From assembly GCA_947258705.1 (NCBI GenBank), contig CAMYJA010000005.1:23915-87914 (forward strand): DNA of 64,000 nucleotides, in the 5' to 3' direction. A program made the translations under genes and the position numbers. Source of the DNA: an uncultured Hyphomicrobiaceae bacterium (GTDB taxonomy: Bacteria; Pseudomonadota; Alphaproteobacteria; Rhizobiales; CAMYJA01). Below are positions 54,505-64,000 of the stretch, piece after piece. Within the stretch, counting starts at the first letter, position 1, and every line of letters starts with the position of its first letter. The notes below the pieces were generated by a model. It was not told the origin of the DNA. It ran no database searches and worked only from the letters and a program-made list of their open reading frames with translations.

Positions 54505-54714
54505 CTATTCGACCACGCGCACCATGTGCGAAATCTTGTTGATCATGCCGCGGACTTCCGGTGTATCCGGCAGGGTCCGCTTCCTGTGCATTTTACCAAG
54601 CCCGAGTCCGATCAGGGTGTCGCGCTGTTCCTTGGGACGGCGGATACCGCTGCCGATCTGCTCGACCGTAACGGTCTTGCCCGATCCTGCCGGTTTTTTG
54701 TTCGAAGCCATCAA
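54505..54714 (-). CDS. rpmD: 50S ribosomal protein L30
   Basis: The 69-residue protein has [46 protein letters not shown], the complete L30 core. A ten-residue N-terminal extension ([10 protein letters not shown]) precedes it. It lies between rpsE and rplO. Confidence 0.95.
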   Translation of the reverse strand: MMASNKKPAGSGKTVTVEQIGSGIRRPKEQRDTLIGLGLGKMHRKRTLPDTPEVRGMINKISHMVRVVE

Positions 54715-54797
54715 TGCATTCCTTCGTTCTCTATGAACCTTTTGATTTCCCCGGCTGCCCCGCTCTCGCTTCGGCGCCCGGGCATCGGGTCCGCTTA

Positions 54798-55370
54798 TTA
54801 GGTATCTGCGCTCGCCGCCTGTTCGTCACCGGCCGTATCGCGCCTGCGCGAAACAATTTCGCTGACTTTCTTGCCGCGCCTCGACGCAACACCCCTCGGG
54901 CTGTCTTCCGTGGTCAGCGCCTGAAAAGTCGCCCGCACCATATTGTAGGGATTTGAGCTTCCCAGTGATTTCGCCACCACGTCCTGCACACCCAGGGTTT
55001 CGAACACGGCGCGCATGGGACCACCGGCGATAATTCCAGTACCGGGAGGCGCCGCGCGCAGGAAAACCTTGCCCGCGCCATGCCGGCCCCTGACATCATG
55101 ATGCAACGTCCGGCCTTCGCGAAGCGGCACCCTGATCATTGTTCTCTTGGCCTGTTCCGTCGCTTTGCGGATCGCCTCGGGTACTTCCCGTGCCTTGCCA
55201 TGACCGAATCCGACGCGTCCCTTCTGATCGCCGACCACGACGAGGGCCGCAAAGCCGAAACGGCGGCCGCCTTTGACCACTTTCGCCACGCGGTTGATAT
55301 GAACGAGCTTATCGACAAACTCATTGTCGCGATCGTCCTGCTGGCGTCCTCTTCCCGGATTACGTGCCAC
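54798..55370 (-). CDS. rpsE: 30S ribosomal protein S5
   Basis: S5 guards decoding accuracy near the mRNA entry. [39 protein letters not shown] and [40 protein letters not shown] identify it. The 190-residue length includes a 20-residue basic N-terminal arm ([16 protein letters not shown]) and a C-terminal extension. About 80 bases of non-coding sequence separate it from rpmD. Confidence 0.97.
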   Translation of the reverse strand: MARNPGRGRQQDDRDNEFVDKLVHINRVAKVVKGGRRFGFAALVVVGDQKGRVGFGHGKAREVPEAIRKATEQAKRTMIRVPLREGRTLHHDVRGRHGAGKVFLRAAPPGTGIIAGGPMRAVFETLGVQDVVAKSLGSSNPYNMVRATFQALTTEDSPRGVASRRGKKVSEIVSRRRDTAGDEQAASADT

Positions 55371-55388
55371 GGAAAAACCCTTTCAATT

Positions 55389-55751
55389 CTAAAATTTAAG
55401 GCCGCCCTCGCGGGCCGCCTCTGCAAGCGCTTTCACGCGCCCATGATAAATATAACCGCCACGATCGAACACGACATCCTTGACGCCGGCAGCACTTGCC
55501 CGTTCCGCAACGAGCTTGCCCACCTCCGTTGCCGCGGCGACATCGGCGCCCGTTTTCAGCTTTTCGCGCATTTTCTTCTCGATAGTCGAGGCCGACACAA
55601 GCGTCTTGCCCGACGCATCGTCAATCACCTGCGCATAGATATGCTGCGATGACCGGTAAACCGACAGCCTCGGACGGTCGCTGCTCAAGCGCTTCAAGCG
55701 GCGTCTCACGCGCTGCTTGCGTCTATCCATCAAATTCCTGTTTGCACCCAT
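55389..55751 (-). CDS. rplR: 50S ribosomal protein L18
   Basis: The 120-residue protein begins [22 protein letters not shown] and has [29 protein letters not shown] and [25 protein letters not shown], which bind 5S rRNA. ATG 55751 is the true start; the longer frame in the track overlaps rplF out of frame. Confidence 0.96.
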   Translation of the reverse strand: MGANRNLMDRRKQRVRRRLKRLSSDRPRLSVYRSSQHIYAQVIDDASGKTLVSASTIEKKMREKLKTGADVAAATEVGKLVAERASAAGVKDVVFDRGGYIYHGRVKALAEAAREGGLKF

Positions 55752-55807
55752 GTGATTGCTCTCAATATTCTCAATAAAACGCCATCGCGGCAAAAACGCC
55801 TTCGCGG

Positions 55808-56341
55808 CTATTTCTTCTTGCCTTCCTTGCGGAAGATGTATTCGCCCTGGTATTTGATGCCCTTGCCCTTGTAAGGCTCCGGTGGGCGGAACCCTCTGAT
55901 CTCGGCGGCCACCTGACCTACTTTCTGTTTCTCGATTCCCGAAACCACGATCTCCGTCTGTTTCGGACACTCGACCTTGATGCCCTCCGGCACCGCATAG
56001 ACGACATCATGGCTGAGACCGAGCTGCAATTGCAGGTCCTTGCCCTTGAGCTGCGCACGGTAGCCGACGCCGTTGATTTCAAGCGTCTTGGCAAAACCTG
56101 CCGTCACGCCGTCGACGACATTCTGCACCAGCGTCCGGGACATGCCCCACACGGACCGTCCCTGCTTCGTCTGGTCATGCGGCTCGATCAGGATCGCGCC
56201 GTCTTTCATCGTCACTCCGACATCGTCGACAAGCGTCACGTCAAGCTCGCCCTTCGGGCCCTTGACCTTGACAGTTTGACCGTCAACGCTCGCCTGAACG
56301 CCATCCGGCAGGCTGACGGGTTTTTTTCCGATGCGTGACAT
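55808..56341 (-). CDS. rplF: 50S ribosomal protein L6
   Basis: The 177-residue protein opens [16 protein letters not shown] and has [45 protein letters not shown] and the ending [27 protein letters not shown], all conserved. Its two similar domains arose by duplication. It lies between rpsH and rplR. Confidence 0.97.
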   Translation of the reverse strand: MSRIGKKPVSLPDGVQASVDGQTVKVKGPKGELDVTLVDDVGVTMKDGAILIEPHDQTKQGRSVWGMSRTLVQNVVDGVTAGFAKTLEINGVGYRAQLKGKDLQLQLGLSHDVVYAVPEGIKVECPKQTEIVVSGIEKQKVGQVAAEIRGFRPPEPYKGKGIKYQGEYIFRKEGKKK

Positions 56342-56389
56342 TTCTAAACGAACCTCATCTTGTTTCCCAAACCCCGGAAAATACGGAGC

Positions 56390-56788
56390 CTAAAATACGT
56401 TGCACAACACTTCACCGCCGACATTTTCATCCCGGGCGCGCGAATCCGACATAACCCCCTTGGGCGTCGAAAGAATAGAGACGCCGAGACCATTGGCCAC
56501 GGTGGGTAGATCGCGCACAGGCGAATAAACACGCCGTCCTGGCGTGGACACTCTGTGGATCTCCTTGATCACCGGCTCGCCCTCGTAATATTTGAGCTCT
56601 ATTTCAAATTCGGACTTGCCGTTTTCATAATCGACCCGCGCATAACCACGGATATAGCCTTCATCTTTGAGCACATCCAGCACCCGCCCGCGAAGACTTG
56701 ACGCCGGCGTCACGACGTTCGTCTTGCGGCGCATCTGCGCATTGCGGATCCTTGTGAGCATATCCCCAAGGGGATCAGTCGTTGTCAT
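56390..56788 (-). CDS. rpsH: 30S ribosomal protein S8
   Basis: S8 binds the central domain of 16S rRNA and represses spc translation in E. coli. The 132-residue protein shows [36 protein letters not shown] and RAVYSPV-like [31 protein letters not shown], ending GGEVLCNVF. It is typical in length. Confidence 0.97.
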   Translation of the reverse strand: MTTTDPLGDMLTRIRNAQMRRKTNVVTPASSLRGRVLDVLKDEGYIRGYARVDYENGKSEFEIELKYYEGEPVIKEIHRVSTPGRRVYSPVRDLPTVANGLGVSILSTPKGVMSDSRARDENVGGEVLCNVF

Positions 56789-56803
56789 CTATTCTGTCCC
56801 TCT

Positions 56804-57109
56804 CTACCAGCTCGATTTTACCATGCCGGGAACATATCCCTTCGACGTCAGCTCGCGCAGCGCCAGACGCGACATTTTCAGCTTGCGGTAATATGCCCGC
56901 GGCCGCCCCGTCAACTGACAGCGATTGCGAACCCGGACCTTGGCCGAATTGCGCGGCAACTCCGCGAGTTTCAGCCGCGCCGCGAACCGCTCGTCGGCCG
57001 CTTTCGTCTGATCGTTTGCAATCGCTTTCAAAGCCTCGCGGCGTGCTGCGTATTTAGCGACAAGCCTTTGTCTGCGTTTGTTCTTCTCAATGGCGCTTTT
57101 CTTAGCCAT
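56804..57109 (-). CDS. rpsN: 30S ribosomal protein S14, long zinc-free form
   Basis: The 101-residue protein has the C-terminal [43 protein letters not shown]. The length and the absence of paired CxxC motifs mark the zinc-independent type. It lies between rplE and rpsH. Confidence 0.97.
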   Translation of the reverse strand: MAKKSAIEKNKRRQRLVAKYAARREALKAIANDQTKAADERFAARLKLAELPRNSAKVRVRNRCQLTGRPRAYYRKLKMSRLALRELTSKGYVPGMVKSSW

Positions 57110-57146
57110 TTAAATCCTCCTGAGTGACCAGGCCCTGAGAGAGGCC

Positions 57147-57704
57147 TTAGTTCCGGAATGGAAAATTAAATCCTTTAAGAAGCTCATATGCTTCATCATT
57201 TGTCTGCGCGGTCGTGCAGACCACGATATCGAGTCCGAGAATCTCATCTACCTTGTCGTAATCGATTTCCGGAAAAACGATGTGTTCCTTGATGCCGAGC
57301 GCATAATTGCCGCGGCCGTCGAAACTGTTTCCTTTCAGCCCGCGAAAATCCTTCAGGCGCGGCAGTGCAATCGTCACCATCCGGTCGAGAAACTCGTACA
57401 TCCGGTCCTGCCGCAGCGTCACCTTCGCGCCGATCGCCATTCCCTCGCGCAGCTTGAAGCCCGCAATTGATTTTCTGGCCCGCGTAACAATCGGCCGCTG
57501 GCCGGCAATGAGCGTCAGGTCCTGAAAGGCCGCATCGACTTTTTTCCGGTCGTCGACGGCTTTGCCGATCCCCATATTGAGGACGATTTTTTCCAGTTTC
57601 GGCACCTGCATGACGCTTTTGTAGCTGAACTTTTTGCTCAATGCGTCACGGATCTCCGTCTCGTAAAGAGATTTCATCCGCGGGGTGTAAGTCGCCTCAC
57701 CCAT
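57147..57704 (-). CDS. rplE: 50S ribosomal protein L5
   Basis: L5 contacts 5S rRNA and the P-site tRNA. The protein has [84 protein letters not shown] and [18 protein letters not shown]. The 185-residue length is normal. Its start overlaps the end of rplX by eight bases. Confidence 0.97.
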   Translation of the reverse strand: MGEATYTPRMKSLYETEIRDALSKKFSYKSVMQVPKLEKIVLNMGIGKAVDDRKKVDAAFQDLTLIAGQRPIVTRARKSIAGFKLREGMAIGAKVTLRQDRMYEFLDRMVTIALPRLKDFRGLKGNSFDGRGNYALGIKEHIVFPEIDYDKVDEILGLDIVVCTTAQTNDEAYELLKGFNFPFRN

Positions 57705-58017
57705 CGATCACTTCTCCTGAACGTTTGGCGAACCGTACCTTTCGCCCATCTTCAAGTATCTTCCAGCCCGCCCGTGTCGGCATTCCGTCCTTCGGATCCT
57801 CAAGAGCCAAATTCGAAATATCGATTGGAGCCTCTTTCTGCAGCCGCCCCGCTTCCTGGGTCTGCGTCTGCTTCTGGTGGCGGGTCACCATATTGACCCC
57901 CTGCACAAGCGCGCGGTTTTCCTTCGGCATCACCTCAAGAACGTCGCCCTTCTTGCCCTTGTTCCGGCCGGCAATCACGACCACATGATCGCCCTTGCGG
58001 ATTTTCAAACGCGCCAT
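57697..58017 (-). CDS. rplX: 50S ribosomal protein L24
   Basis: The KOW motif is [25 protein letters not shown] and the protein ends [14 protein letters not shown]-like [17 protein letters not shown] 58017 is used in place of the GTG at 58020, giving 106 residues. L24 initiates large-subunit assembly. Its first codon touches the rplN stop (TGATG arrangement), so coupling is likely. Confidence 0.96.
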   Translation of the reverse strand: MARLKIRKGDHVVVIAGRNKGKKGDVLEVMPKENRALVQGVNMVTRHQKQTQTQEAGRLQKEAPIDISNLALEDPKDGMPTRAGWKILEDGRKVRFAKRSGEVIDG

Positions 58018-58385
58018 CACAGAACCTCCGGTGCCAGCGAGACAATCTTCATCTGGTTCTTGGCGCGCAATTCGCGTGTCACGGGACCGAAAATTCGCGT
58101 GCCGATGGGCTCGCCCTGCGGATTGACCAGAACCGCTGCATTGCGGTCGAACCGGATAAGACTCCCATCCGCCCGCCGAACGCCTTTCGCGGTGCGCACG
58201 ACGACCGCGCGCATCACCTGGCCTTTTTTCACGCGGCCGCGTGGAATGGCCTCTTTAACGCTCACCACGATGATGTCGCCGATTGAGGCGTATTTTCGCT
58301 TCGAGCCGCCAAGCACCTTGATGCATTGCACGCGGCGCGCACCCGAATTATCGGCCACATCCAGATTTGTCTGCATCTGTATCAT
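58017..58385 (-). CDS. rplN: 50S ribosomal protein L14
   Basis: The 122-residue protein starts [33 protein letters not shown] and continues with [29 protein letters not shown] and [24 protein letters not shown]. These are near-invariant in L14, which forms part of the intersubunit bridge. Confidence 0.98.
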   Translation of the reverse strand: MIQMQTNLDVADNSGARRVQCIKVLGGSKRKYASIGDIIVVSVKEAIPRGRVKKGQVMRAVVVRTAKGVRRADGSLIRFDRNAAVLVNPQGEPIGTRIFGPVTRELRAKNQMKIVSLAPEVL

Positions 58386-58465
58386 CGGACCAGATCCTTA
58401 TTCCAATCATTCAAATCCCGATCGTTCGGAATTCGCTCCGCGGGCCGTCACGGCCCGCCACATAT

Positions 58466-58705
58466 TCAAGCCTGTGCGTCCTCGAGAACGCGCCAGCTTT
58501 TGCTTTTCGATATCGGCGGACATTCCTCGATCCGGACGATATCGCCAACCGAATGCCGGTTTGTTTCGTCATGCGCCTGGTATCGCTTCGACCGGCGCAC
58601 TGTTTTCTTGTAAAGCGGGTGGGTAAAACGGCGGTCCACCCGGACGACAACCGTCTTGTCGGTTTTGTCCGAAACCACCACACCCTGTAATATTCTTTTT
58701 GGCAT
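58466..58705 (-). CDS. rpsQ: 30S ribosomal protein S17
   Basis: The 79-residue OB-fold protein has [42 protein letters not shown] and [21 protein letters not shown]. It binds the 5' domain of 16S rRNA. About 80 non-coding bases separate it from rplN. Confidence 0.97.
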   Translation of the reverse strand: MPKRILQGVVVSDKTDKTVVVRVDRRFTHPLYKKTVRRSKRYQAHDETNRHSVGDIVRIEECPPISKSKSWRVLEDAQA

Positions 58706-58719
58706 CTCTTAACGTCCCG

Positions 58720-58935
58720 TCACGCTTGTGCTTGTGCTTGTGCTTCTGCTTTGAGCTTTTCGGATTTTATCGTTTTGACCCGCGCGATATCACGGCGCAC
58801 CTGGCGCACGCGTACCGTATTCTCCAATTGACCGGTTGCGGTCTGAAACCTCAGGTTGAACTGCTCCTTTTTGAGCTTTAAAAGCTCATCGTCGAGCTGA
58901 TCGACCGTCATATCGCGTATGTCCGCTGCTTTCAT
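58720..58935 (-). CDS. rpmC: 50S ribosomal protein L29, with a repetitive C-terminal tail
   Basis: The protein has [56 protein letters not shown], the full L29 hairpin that lies at the exit tunnel. The C terminus extends to [10 protein letters not shown], encoded by repeated GCACAA hexamers at 58723-58745. At 71 residues it is slightly longer than E. coli L29 (63). The repeat could change length by slippage. Confidence 0.96.
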   Translation of the reverse strand: MKAADIRDMTVDQLDDELLKLKKEQFNLRFQTATGQLENTVRVRQVRRDIARVKTIKSEKLKAEAQAQAQA

Positions 58936-58974
58936 AATCTCAAACTTCTCTTGTCAAACTGGCTTTCTGGATCC

Positions 58975-59394
58975 TTAACCGCGTTCACCGAGACGCATGA
59001 CGAAACGGGTCTTGTTGGGCAGTTTCATCGCCGCCAGGCGCAACGCCTCGCGCGCCACCGGCTCCGTCACGCCGTCGATCTCGAACATGATCCGTCCAGG
59101 CTTCACTTTCGCGGCCCAGTATTCCGTCGAGCCCTTACCCTTGCCCATGCGCACTTCGGTCGGCTTCTTCGAAACCGGCACATCGGGGAAAATACGGATC
59201 CACACCCGGCCCGCACGTTTCATATGACGTGTCATGGCGCGTCGCGCGGCTTCGATCTGCCGCGCCGTCACCCGCGCCGGCGCCTGGGCTTTAAGCCCAA
59301 AGGTGCCGAAATTCAAGGTCGTGCCGCCCTTGGCCACGCCTGCATTCCGTCCCTTGTGCGCCTTGCGAAACTTGGTTCGCTTTGGTTGCAACAT
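58975..59394 (-). CDS. rplP: 50S ribosomal protein L16
   Basis: The 139-residue protein opens [36 protein letters not shown] and has [52 protein letters not shown]. The [11 protein letters not shown] segment contacts tRNA near the peptidyl-transferase centre. It lies between rpsC and rpmC. Confidence 0.98.
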   Translation of the reverse strand: MLQPKRTKFRKAHKGRNAGVAKGGTTLNFGTFGLKAQAPARVTARQIEAARRAMTRHMKRAGRVWIRIFPDVPVSKKPTEVRMGKGKGSTEYWAAKVKPGRIMFEIDGVTEPVAREALRLAAMKLPNKTRFVMRLGERG

Positions 59395-59456
59395 CTTGCC
59401 AAAATCCTTATCCGCTTCAACAAACGGCCGCTATCCGCGACCATTCGCATCAATAA

Positions 59457-60161
59457 TCAGTTTCTCCGGGGACGGCCGCCGCCGCCACCTTCCTGCGCCT
59501 TGCGAGCGCGTCGTTCCTGGGCCATCGGATCATGTTCCATGATCTCGCCCTTGAAAATCCACACCTTGATCCCGATGGTGCCATAAGCCGTCTCGCCGCG
59601 CGCCGTGCCGTAATCCACATCCGCGCGCAAAGTGTGCAGCGGTACGCGGCCTTCGCGATACCATTCCGTCCGCGCGATTTCAGCGCCACCCAGACGCCCC
59701 GCGCAATTGATCCGAATGCCGAGCGCGCCCAAACGCATGGCCGACTGAACCGACCTTTTCATCGCCCGTCGAAATGCCACCCGGCGTTCGAGCTGCTGTG
59801 CAATACCCTCTGCAACCAGAACGGCATCGACCTCGGGCTTGCGCACCTCCTGAATATTGAGATGCACTTCCGAATCCGTCATATGCGACAGTTTCAAGCG
59901 AAGCTTGTCGATATCCGAACCCTTTTTGCCAATTAGAATGCCCGGCCGCGCCGAGTGAATGGTGACCCGGCATTTCTTGTGCGGGCGTTCGATCACCACT
60001 TTCGAGATACCTGCCTGACGCCGTTGATCCATAATGAATTTGCGGATCTGGATATCCTCCAGCAGCAAATCTCCATATTCGTTCTTGTTCGTATACCAGC
60101 GCGAGTCCCAAGTCCTGTTGATACCCAGGCGCAGACCGATCGGGTTAACCTTCTGTCCCAT
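59457..60161 (-). CDS. rpsC: 30S ribosomal protein S3
   Basis: S3 is part of the mRNA entry tunnel. The 234-residue protein begins [23 protein letters not shown], and has the KH-type [17 protein letters not shown], then [56 protein letters not shown]. The C-terminal tail is basic with a GGGGG run. Its ATG overlaps the rplV stop by one base. Confidence 0.98.
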   Translation of the reverse strand: MGQKVNPIGLRLGINRTWDSRWYTNKNEYGDLLLEDIQIRKFIMDQRRQAGISKVVIERPHKKCRVTIHSARPGILIGKKGSDIDKLRLKLSHMTDSEVHLNIQEVRKPEVDAVLVAEGIAQQLERRVAFRRAMKRSVQSAMRLGALGIRINCAGRLGGAEIARTEWYREGRVPLHTLRADVDYGTARGETAYGTIGIKVWIFKGEIMEHDPMAQERRARKAQEGGGGGRPRRN

Positions 60162-60568
60162 TATTTAGATCCCTTTTGCTTGGCCTGTCCGGCATCGTCC
60201 TGGGTTTCCCGCACCACGACCGTCAGTTGCGAAAACGGCTTGAAAATGCGTCCCATGCGTCCCCGGGCCCGTGGGCGCCAGCGTTTCATGACGAGGTTCT
60301 TTCCGACATATGCTTCTGAAACAACCAGCTGGTCGACATCGAGACCGTGATTGTTTTCAGCGTTTGCAATGGCGGATTCGAGCGTCTTCTTCACGTCGAG
60401 CGCGATGCGCTTTTTCGAAAATGTCAAATCCGCGAGCGCCTTTTCGACCTTCGACCCGCGAATGCTCTGGGCCAGAAGATTGAGCTTCTGCGGGCTGATG
60501 CGAACCCGTCGCAAAACCGCGCGGGCCTCATTGTCCGCGAGTTGCCTTTCGCGTTTGTCCTTGCCCAT
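60161..60568 (-). CDS. rplV: 50S ribosomal protein L22
   Basis: The core [52 protein letters not shown] and [26 protein letters not shown] is conserved, including the loop that lines the exit tunnel. The 135-residue length includes an N-terminal basic stretch. It follows rpsS by two bases. Confidence 0.97.
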   Translation of the reverse strand: MGKDKRERQLADNEARAVLRRVRISPQKLNLLAQSIRGSKVEKALADLTFSKKRIALDVKKTLESAIANAENNHGLDVDQLVVSEAYVGKNLVMKRWRPRARGRMGRIFKPFSQLTVVVRETQDDAGQAKQKGSK

Positions 60569-60570
60569 CT

Positions 60571-60849
60571 TTAAACCCTCTTGGCCTTCTTGTCGGCCAC
60601 ATGGCCATAATAGGTCCGCGTCGGTGCGAATTCACCGAATTTGTGTCCGATCATGTCCTCATTGACGAGGACAGGAATATGTTTGCGACCGTTGTGCACG
60701 CCGAAAGTGAGCCCCACGAACTGCGGCAGAATTGTCGAGCGGCGGCTCCACGTCTTGATAACTTCCTTACGTCCGGAATCGCGTACCTTCTCAGCCTTCT
60801 TGAGAAGATATCCATCGACAAACGGGCCTTTCCATACCGAGCGTGACAT
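60571..60849 (-). CDS. rpsS: 30S ribosomal protein S19
   Basis: The 92-residue protein shows [56 protein letters not shown] and [18 protein letters not shown], the standard S19 sequence. It lies in the head of the small subunit. Confidence 0.98.
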   Translation of the reverse strand: MSRSVWKGPFVDGYLLKKAEKVRDSGRKEVIKTWSRRSTILPQFVGLTFGVHNGRKHIPVLVNEDMIGHKFGEFAPTRTYYGHVADKKAKRV

Positions 60850-60861
60850 TCAACAAAACCT

Positions 60862-61698
60862 CTAGCGTTTTTTCTTCAAATGACGACTGCGGACAATGAG
60901 CTTGTTGCTCGACTTGTTCGACCGCGTTCTTTTACCTTTAGTCGGCTTGCCCCAGGGTGTCACCGGATGCCGGCCGCCTGACGTGCGTCCTTCGCCACCG
61001 CCATGCGGATGGTCGATCGGGTTCATGGCAACGCCGCGAACCGATGGTCTTTTACCGAGCCAGCGTTTGCGCCCCGCCTTGCCGAGTTTGGTATTCGAAT
61101 TATCAGGGTTGGAAACGGCGCCGACAGTCGCCATGCATTCCGCCCTGACCATTCGTGTCTCTCCGGAATTCAACCGGAGAATGGCGTAGCCGGCGTCGCG
61201 GCCGACGAGTTGTACATAAGTGCCTGCCGCGCGTGCCATCTGACCGCCCTTGCCCGACTTCATCTCGACATTATGAACGATCGTCCCGATCGGCACCCGC
61301 CTCAGCGGCATTGCGTTACCGGGCTTCACGTCGACTTCCTCGCCTGCGATCACGACATCCCCGACAGCCAGCCTCTGCGGCGCAAGAATGTAGGAAAGCT
61401 CGCCATCCTCATAGCGGATAAGAGCGATAAAAGCCGTCCGGTTCGGATCGTATTCCAGGCGCTCGACCGTCGCGGGCACATCGAATTTGCGCCGCTTGAA
61501 ATCGACCGTCCGGTAGCGCTGCTTATGACCGCCACCCTGACGTCGCGCCGTAATACGGCCCTTGTTGTTCCGACCGCCCTTGCTGGTCAACCCTTCCGTC
61601 AGGGTCTTTACCGGCTTGCCGCTCCAGAGCTGCGACCGGTCGACCTGAACCAGATTACGCCGCGACGGCGTTGTCGGTGAAAATGTCTTGAGTGCCAT
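60862..61698 (-). CDS. rplB: 50S ribosomal protein L2
   Basis: L2 is essential for subunit association and peptidyl transfer. The 278-residue protein has [55 protein letters not shown] and the C-terminal [34 protein letters not shown] with the conserved His. It lies between rplW and rpsS. Confidence 0.98.
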   Translation of the reverse strand: MALKTFSPTTPSRRNLVQVDRSQLWSGKPVKTLTEGLTSKGGRNNKGRITARRQGGGHKQRYRTVDFKRRKFDVPATVERLEYDPNRTAFIALIRYEDGELSYILAPQRLAVGDVVIAGEEVDVKPGNAMPLRRVPIGTIVHNVEMKSGKGGQMARAAGTYVQLVGRDAGYAILRLNSGETRMVRAECMATVGAVSNPDNSNTKLGKAGRKRWLGKRPSVRGVAMNPIDHPHGGGEGRTSGGRHPVTPWGKPTKGKRTRSNKSSNKLIVRSRHLKKKR

Positions 61699-61723
61699 TG
61701 TTCTTCAACCGTTCCTTTCGGCC

Positions 61724-62017
61724 TCAAAGTCCTGTCGTGACATCGATCGAATGCCCTTCGTCCAGCGTAACGATCGCTCGCTTGAAATCACTCTGACGAC
61801 CACGAACGCCCTTGAAAACTTTTCTCTTGCCCTTGCGATTAAGCGTGTTTACGGCCCTGACCTTCACATTGAACAGCTTTTCGACCGCTGCCTTGATCTG
61901 CGGCTTGCTGGCGCTGTGCGCAACCTTGAACACGACCTGATTGAATTCCGAAACCAGCGACGATTTTTCCGTAATCACAGGCGACAGAATGACGTCATAT
62001 GCGTTTACTTCCTTCAT
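61724..62017 (-). CDS. rplW: 50S ribosomal protein L23
   Basis: The 97-residue protein has [54 protein letters not shown] and ends [21 protein letters not shown]23 docks trigger factor and the signal recognition particle at the tunnel exit. Its start overlaps the rplD stop by four bases (ATGA). Confidence 0.97.
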   Translation of the reverse strand: MKEVNAYDVILSPVITEKSSLVSEFNQVVFKVAHSASKPQIKAAVEKLFNVKVRAVNTLNRKGKRKVFKGVRGRQSDFKRAIVTLDEGHSIDVTTGL

Positions 62018-62634
62018 TTGAACCTGTCCTCCAGCGCCTCGACGGCGGCCTTGGTCAAAACGAGTTTCTCGCGGCGAAGGATGTCGTAAACATTGATGCC
62101 CGCCGACGGCAGGACATCGATATTCGGGATATTGCGTGCGGCCTTGCCGAAATTTTCCGCAACCGACGCCCCGTCGATGATCAGCGCCGATGTAAGGCCC
62201 AGCTTCGATAACTGGCCCAACAGCGCCTTGGTTTTGGCATCCTTTGCATCCGTGCTGTCAAGAATGACCAGCTCATTGGCCGAGGCTTTCGCCGACAAGG
62301 CGTGTTTGAGCGCCAATGCGCGCACCTTCTTCGGCAAATCGATGGCATGGCTGCGGGGCTTCGGCCCGAACGCCTTGCCGCCGCCGCGCAGTTGAGGCGC
62401 CTTGTTGTTGCCGCGGCGGGCGCGACCAGTGCCCTTCTGATTATGTGCTTTCGCCTGCGTGCCCGTGACCTCCGAGCGGTCCTGCACCGAATGCGTCCCG
62501 GCCTGCCTTTTGGCGAGCTGATAGCGAACCATCCGGTGAAGAATATCCGGGCGCGGCTTCAATCCGTAAACCTCATCGGCCAGCTCGATCGTGCCGGCCT
62601 TTTTGGCGTCAAGCGTTGTGATGTCGGCTTTCAT
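62014..62634 (-). CDS. rplD: 50S ribosomal protein L4
   Basis: L4 contributes a loop to the exit tunnel and regulates the S10 operon in E. coli. [55 protein letters not shown] identifies it. ATG 62634 ([18 protein letters not shown]) is the true start and gives 206 residues; the longer track ORF runs into rplC out of frame. Stop and start codons of rplC and rplD overlap as TAATG. Confidence 0.96.
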   Translation of the reverse strand: MKADITTLDAKKAGTIELADEVYGLKPRPDILHRMVRYQLAKRQAGTHSVQDRSEVTGTQAKAHNQKGTGRARRGNNKAPQLRGGGKAFGPKPRSHAIDLPKKVRALALKHALSAKASANELVILDSTDAKDAKTKALLGQLSKLGLTSALIIDGASVAENFGKAARNIPNIDVLPSAGINVYDILRREKLVLTKAAVEALEDRFK

Positions 62635-63377
62635 TACGCGCCCTCCTCGCTCGATGCGGCCGTTTCGGGAGCCTTGTCCTTTGCCGCCGCCGTCGCGCCT
62701 TTCGCAGGTTTGAAGGCGCCTGGCTTGGGCGCCGCGTCCGGCAGTATTTTCTTCACCGCGTCGCGCACCAGAACCCATCCGCCTTTTGAACCGGGCACAG
62801 CCCCCTTGACCAGAAGAAGGCCGCGTTCCACATCAGTTTTCACGACTTCGATATTCTGCGTCGTGACCCGTACATTACCCATCTGCCCCGCCATCTTCTT
62901 GCCTTTGAAGACCTTGCCGGGATCCTGGCATTGTCCGGTCGAGCCGTGACTTCTGTGCGAGATCGAAACACCGTGCGACGCTCTGAGGCCGCCAAAACCA
63001 TGCCGTTTCATCGCACCGGCGAAGCCCTTGCCGATACTCGTGCCCGTAACGTCCACGCATTGACCGAGAACGAAATGATCGGCTGTAATCTCTGCCCCCA
63101 CATCTATCAGATTGTCGGGGCTGACGCGAAACTCGGCGAGTTCGCGTTTCGGCTCCACCTTGGCCACCGAAAACGTGCCGCGCTGCGCTTTCGTCATATT
63201 CTTGACTTTTGCGTTCCCGGCGCCCAGCTGCAGTGCCGTGTAGCCGTGGCTGTCCTCTGTCCGCTGTCCCACGACCTGACAATTGTCAAGCTTGAGAACG
63301 GTCACGGGAATATGCTGCCCGCCATCCGTGAAAAGACGGGTCATTCCAATTTTCTGCGCTATAACACCTGACCGCAT
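62634..63377 (-). CDS. rplC: 50S ribosomal protein L3
   Basis: The 247-residue protein has [60 protein letters not shown]-type core and the [31 protein letters not shown] motif, with the glutamine that PrmB methylates in other bacteria. An Ala/Lys-rich C-terminal tail (about 40 residues) extends it beyond the E. coli length. The 206-base spacer to rpsJ holds a tandem repeat. Confidence 0.97.
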   Translation of the reverse strand: MRSGVIAQKIGMTRLFTDGGQHIPVTVLKLDNCQVVGQRTEDSHGYTALQLGAGNAKVKNMTKAQRGTFSVAKVEPKRELAEFRVSPDNLIDVGAEITADHFVLGQCVDVTGTSIGKGFAGAMKRHGFGGLRASHGVSISHRSHGSTGQCQDPGKVFKGKKMAGQMGNVRVTTQNIEVVKTDVERGLLLVKGAVPGSKGGWVLVRDAVKKILPDAAPKPGAFKPAKGATAAAKDKAPETAASSEEGA

Positions 63378-63483
63378 CGGTCCTAATTCCTTGAGTTACC
63401 GGAGAGGCGCCCTGTCCTCATCCGCATCGCAAATTTAACTTCCTGTTTCACAACCGCGACCGCCATATCCTCCCGGTCGCTGG

Positions 63484-63591
63484 TCTCAGGCCGAAAGCTC
63501 TGGCCCAAAAACCCTAGGCTGAAAGCCTTAGACTACAAGCCTTAGACTGTAAGCCTTAGACTGTAAGCCTTAGGCTGAAAGCTTTAAGCTT
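63484..63591. repeat. degenerate 14-bp tandem repeat in the rpsJ-rplC spacer
   Basis: Five consecutive 14-bp units of the pattern CCTTAGACTGTAAG are readable at 63512-63581, two of them identical and the others with one to four changes. Two more degenerate units lie just before (about 63484-63511), and a partial one (CTTTAAGCTT) runs into the last codons and stop of rpsJ. The rest of the 206-base spacer (63378-63483) has no gene. Confidence 0.85.
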
Positions 63592-63892
63592 TGATCTCGA
63601 CATCGACACCGGCCGCCAGATCGAGTTTCATCAACGCATCGACCGTCTGCGGTGTCGGATCAACGATATCGAGCAGCCTTTTATGGGTACGTGTTTCGAA
63701 TTGTTCCCGGCTTTTCTTATTCACATGGGGTGAACGGTTAACCGTGAATTTTTCGATCCGCGTCGGTAGCGGAATAGGTCCCCGCACATCCGCACCCGTC
63801 CGTTTGGCCGTATCGACAATCTCCTTTGTCGACACATCCAGAATACGGTGATCGAACGCTTTCAGACGGATCCGAATGTTCTGACTATTCAT
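63584..63892 (-). CDS. rpsJ: 30S ribosomal protein S10
   Basis: The 102-residue protein starts [44 protein letters not shown] and has [51 protein letters not shown]10 also serves as NusE in antitermination. Its last codons and TAA form part of the downstream 14-bp repeat. A hairpin lies between it and tuf. Confidence 0.98.
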   Translation of the reverse strand: MNSQNIRIRLKAFDHRILDVSTKEIVDTAKRTGADVRGPIPLPTRIEKFTVNRSPHVNKKSREQFETRTHKRLLDIVDPTPQTVDALMKLDLAAGVDVEIKA

Positions 63893-63910
63893 TTCACTTA
63901 CCCTAAAAGA

Positions 63911-63942
63911 AGGAAGCGCCCGTCATTTCGATGGGCACTTCC
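63911..63942 (-). terminator. hairpin between tuf and rpsJ, possible partial terminator
   Basis: GGAAG-c-GCCC and GGGC-a-CTTCC pair around a central loop. On the minus strand the stem is followed by TTCTTTTAGGG, a T-rich tract. It ends about 20 bases before the rpsJ start and could reduce read-through from the str operon. Confidence 0.5.
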
Positions 63943-63950
63943 CTGTCTCA

Positions 63951-64000
63951 CTATTCTATTATGTTGGCGACGACGCCCGCGCCGACTGTGCGGCCGCCTT
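63951..64000 (-). CDS. tuf: elongation factor Tu, C-terminal end only
   Basis: The frame open to the window edge translates on the minus strand to GGRTVGAGVVANIIE and then TAG at 63951-63953. This matches the C terminus of EF-Tu (GGRTVGAGVVAKIIE in many bacteria). The position directly upstream of rpsJ is as expected for the str-S10 junction. Confidence 0.9.
   Translation of the reverse strand, partial: GGRTVGAGVVANIIE

Noticed and set aside
63484-63591. The 14-bp repeats as a CRISPR array
   Set aside because: Units are contiguous with no spacers, are too short, and no cas genes are present.

Overview
The window comes from the chromosome of an alphaproteobacterium, most likely Hyphomicrobiales (Rhizobiales) or a close relative. 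The evidence is the gene content and order: a tuf-rpsJ ... secY-adk-rpsM-rpsK-rpoA-rplQ cluster followed by degP-rarA, crcB-pseudouridine synthase-HAD-ATP12, Usg, a DUF6111 protein next to a CoA-pyrophosphatase-type Nudix gene, an IalB-like protein, a phasin, a PdhS-like histidine kinase, a GTTC-N7-GTTC LexA box upstream of ssb, and a tRNA-His that lacks G-1 and carries A73. Genus and species cannot be fixed from this sequence alone.

Layout. 1-0.96 kb (+): end of a NYN-domain protein and a family-5 uracil-DNA glycosylase. 1-4.2 kb (-): mtnP-apt-mtnA-ald2, a methylthioadenosine salvage operon of the DHAP-shunt type. 4.3-7.2 kb (-): cytochrome bc1 (petA-petB-petC) with its own terminator. 7.6-9.0 kb (+): trmL-hemF. 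9.1-16.3 kb (-): usg, a small membrane protein, an IalB-like protein, cca, DUF6111, Nudix, and an iron(III) ABC importer (permease and binding protein, no ATPase) with a perfect 17-bp Fur-like palindrome upstream. 16.7-25.6 kb: PdhS-like kinase, phasin, tRNA-His, CDF metal exporter, SGNH-fold membrane protein, DUF2269, ssb and a membrane pentapeptide-repeat protein. 25.8-29.9 kb (+): uvrA-dinB. 29.9-35.5 kb: small envelope proteins, DUF2157/GDYXXLXY pair, lipB, an Omp25-like barrel, DUF3147, acylphosphatase and a putative LpxQ-like outer-membrane protein. 35.6-42.0 kb (-): propionyl-CoA carboxylase pccA and pccB, separated by three accessory genes. 42.1-48.9 kb (-): ATP12, HAD phosphatase, pseudouridine synthase, crcB, a Tae4-like amidase cassette, rarA and degP. 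49.1-64 kb (-): terminator, then the complete alpha, spc and S10 ribosomal clusters up to the 3' end of tuf.

How the genes work together. MtnP, MtnA and the FucA-like aldolase would convert methylthioadenosine to DHAP and methylthioacetaldehyde, while Apt recovers the released adenine. The PetABC complex supports respiration and HemF makes haem under aerobic conditions. UDG, Ssb, UvrA, DinB and RarA form a scattered DNA-repair set. PccA and PccB carboxylate propionyl-CoA. The ribosomal block supplies translation, RNA polymerase alpha and Sec export.

The most unusual items are a Tae4-like peptidoglycan amidase with a translationally coupled 78-residue membrane protein, apparently inserted in the rarA-crcB neighbourhood; a degenerate 14-bp tandem repeat filling the rpsJ-rplC spacer; the DHAP-shunt operon with apt; a short PdhS-like kinase with an exact 33-bp duplication; and a pentapeptide membrane protein lying between the SOS-regulated ssb and uvrA. 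No transposase, integrase, CRISPR array or rRNA gene was seen.
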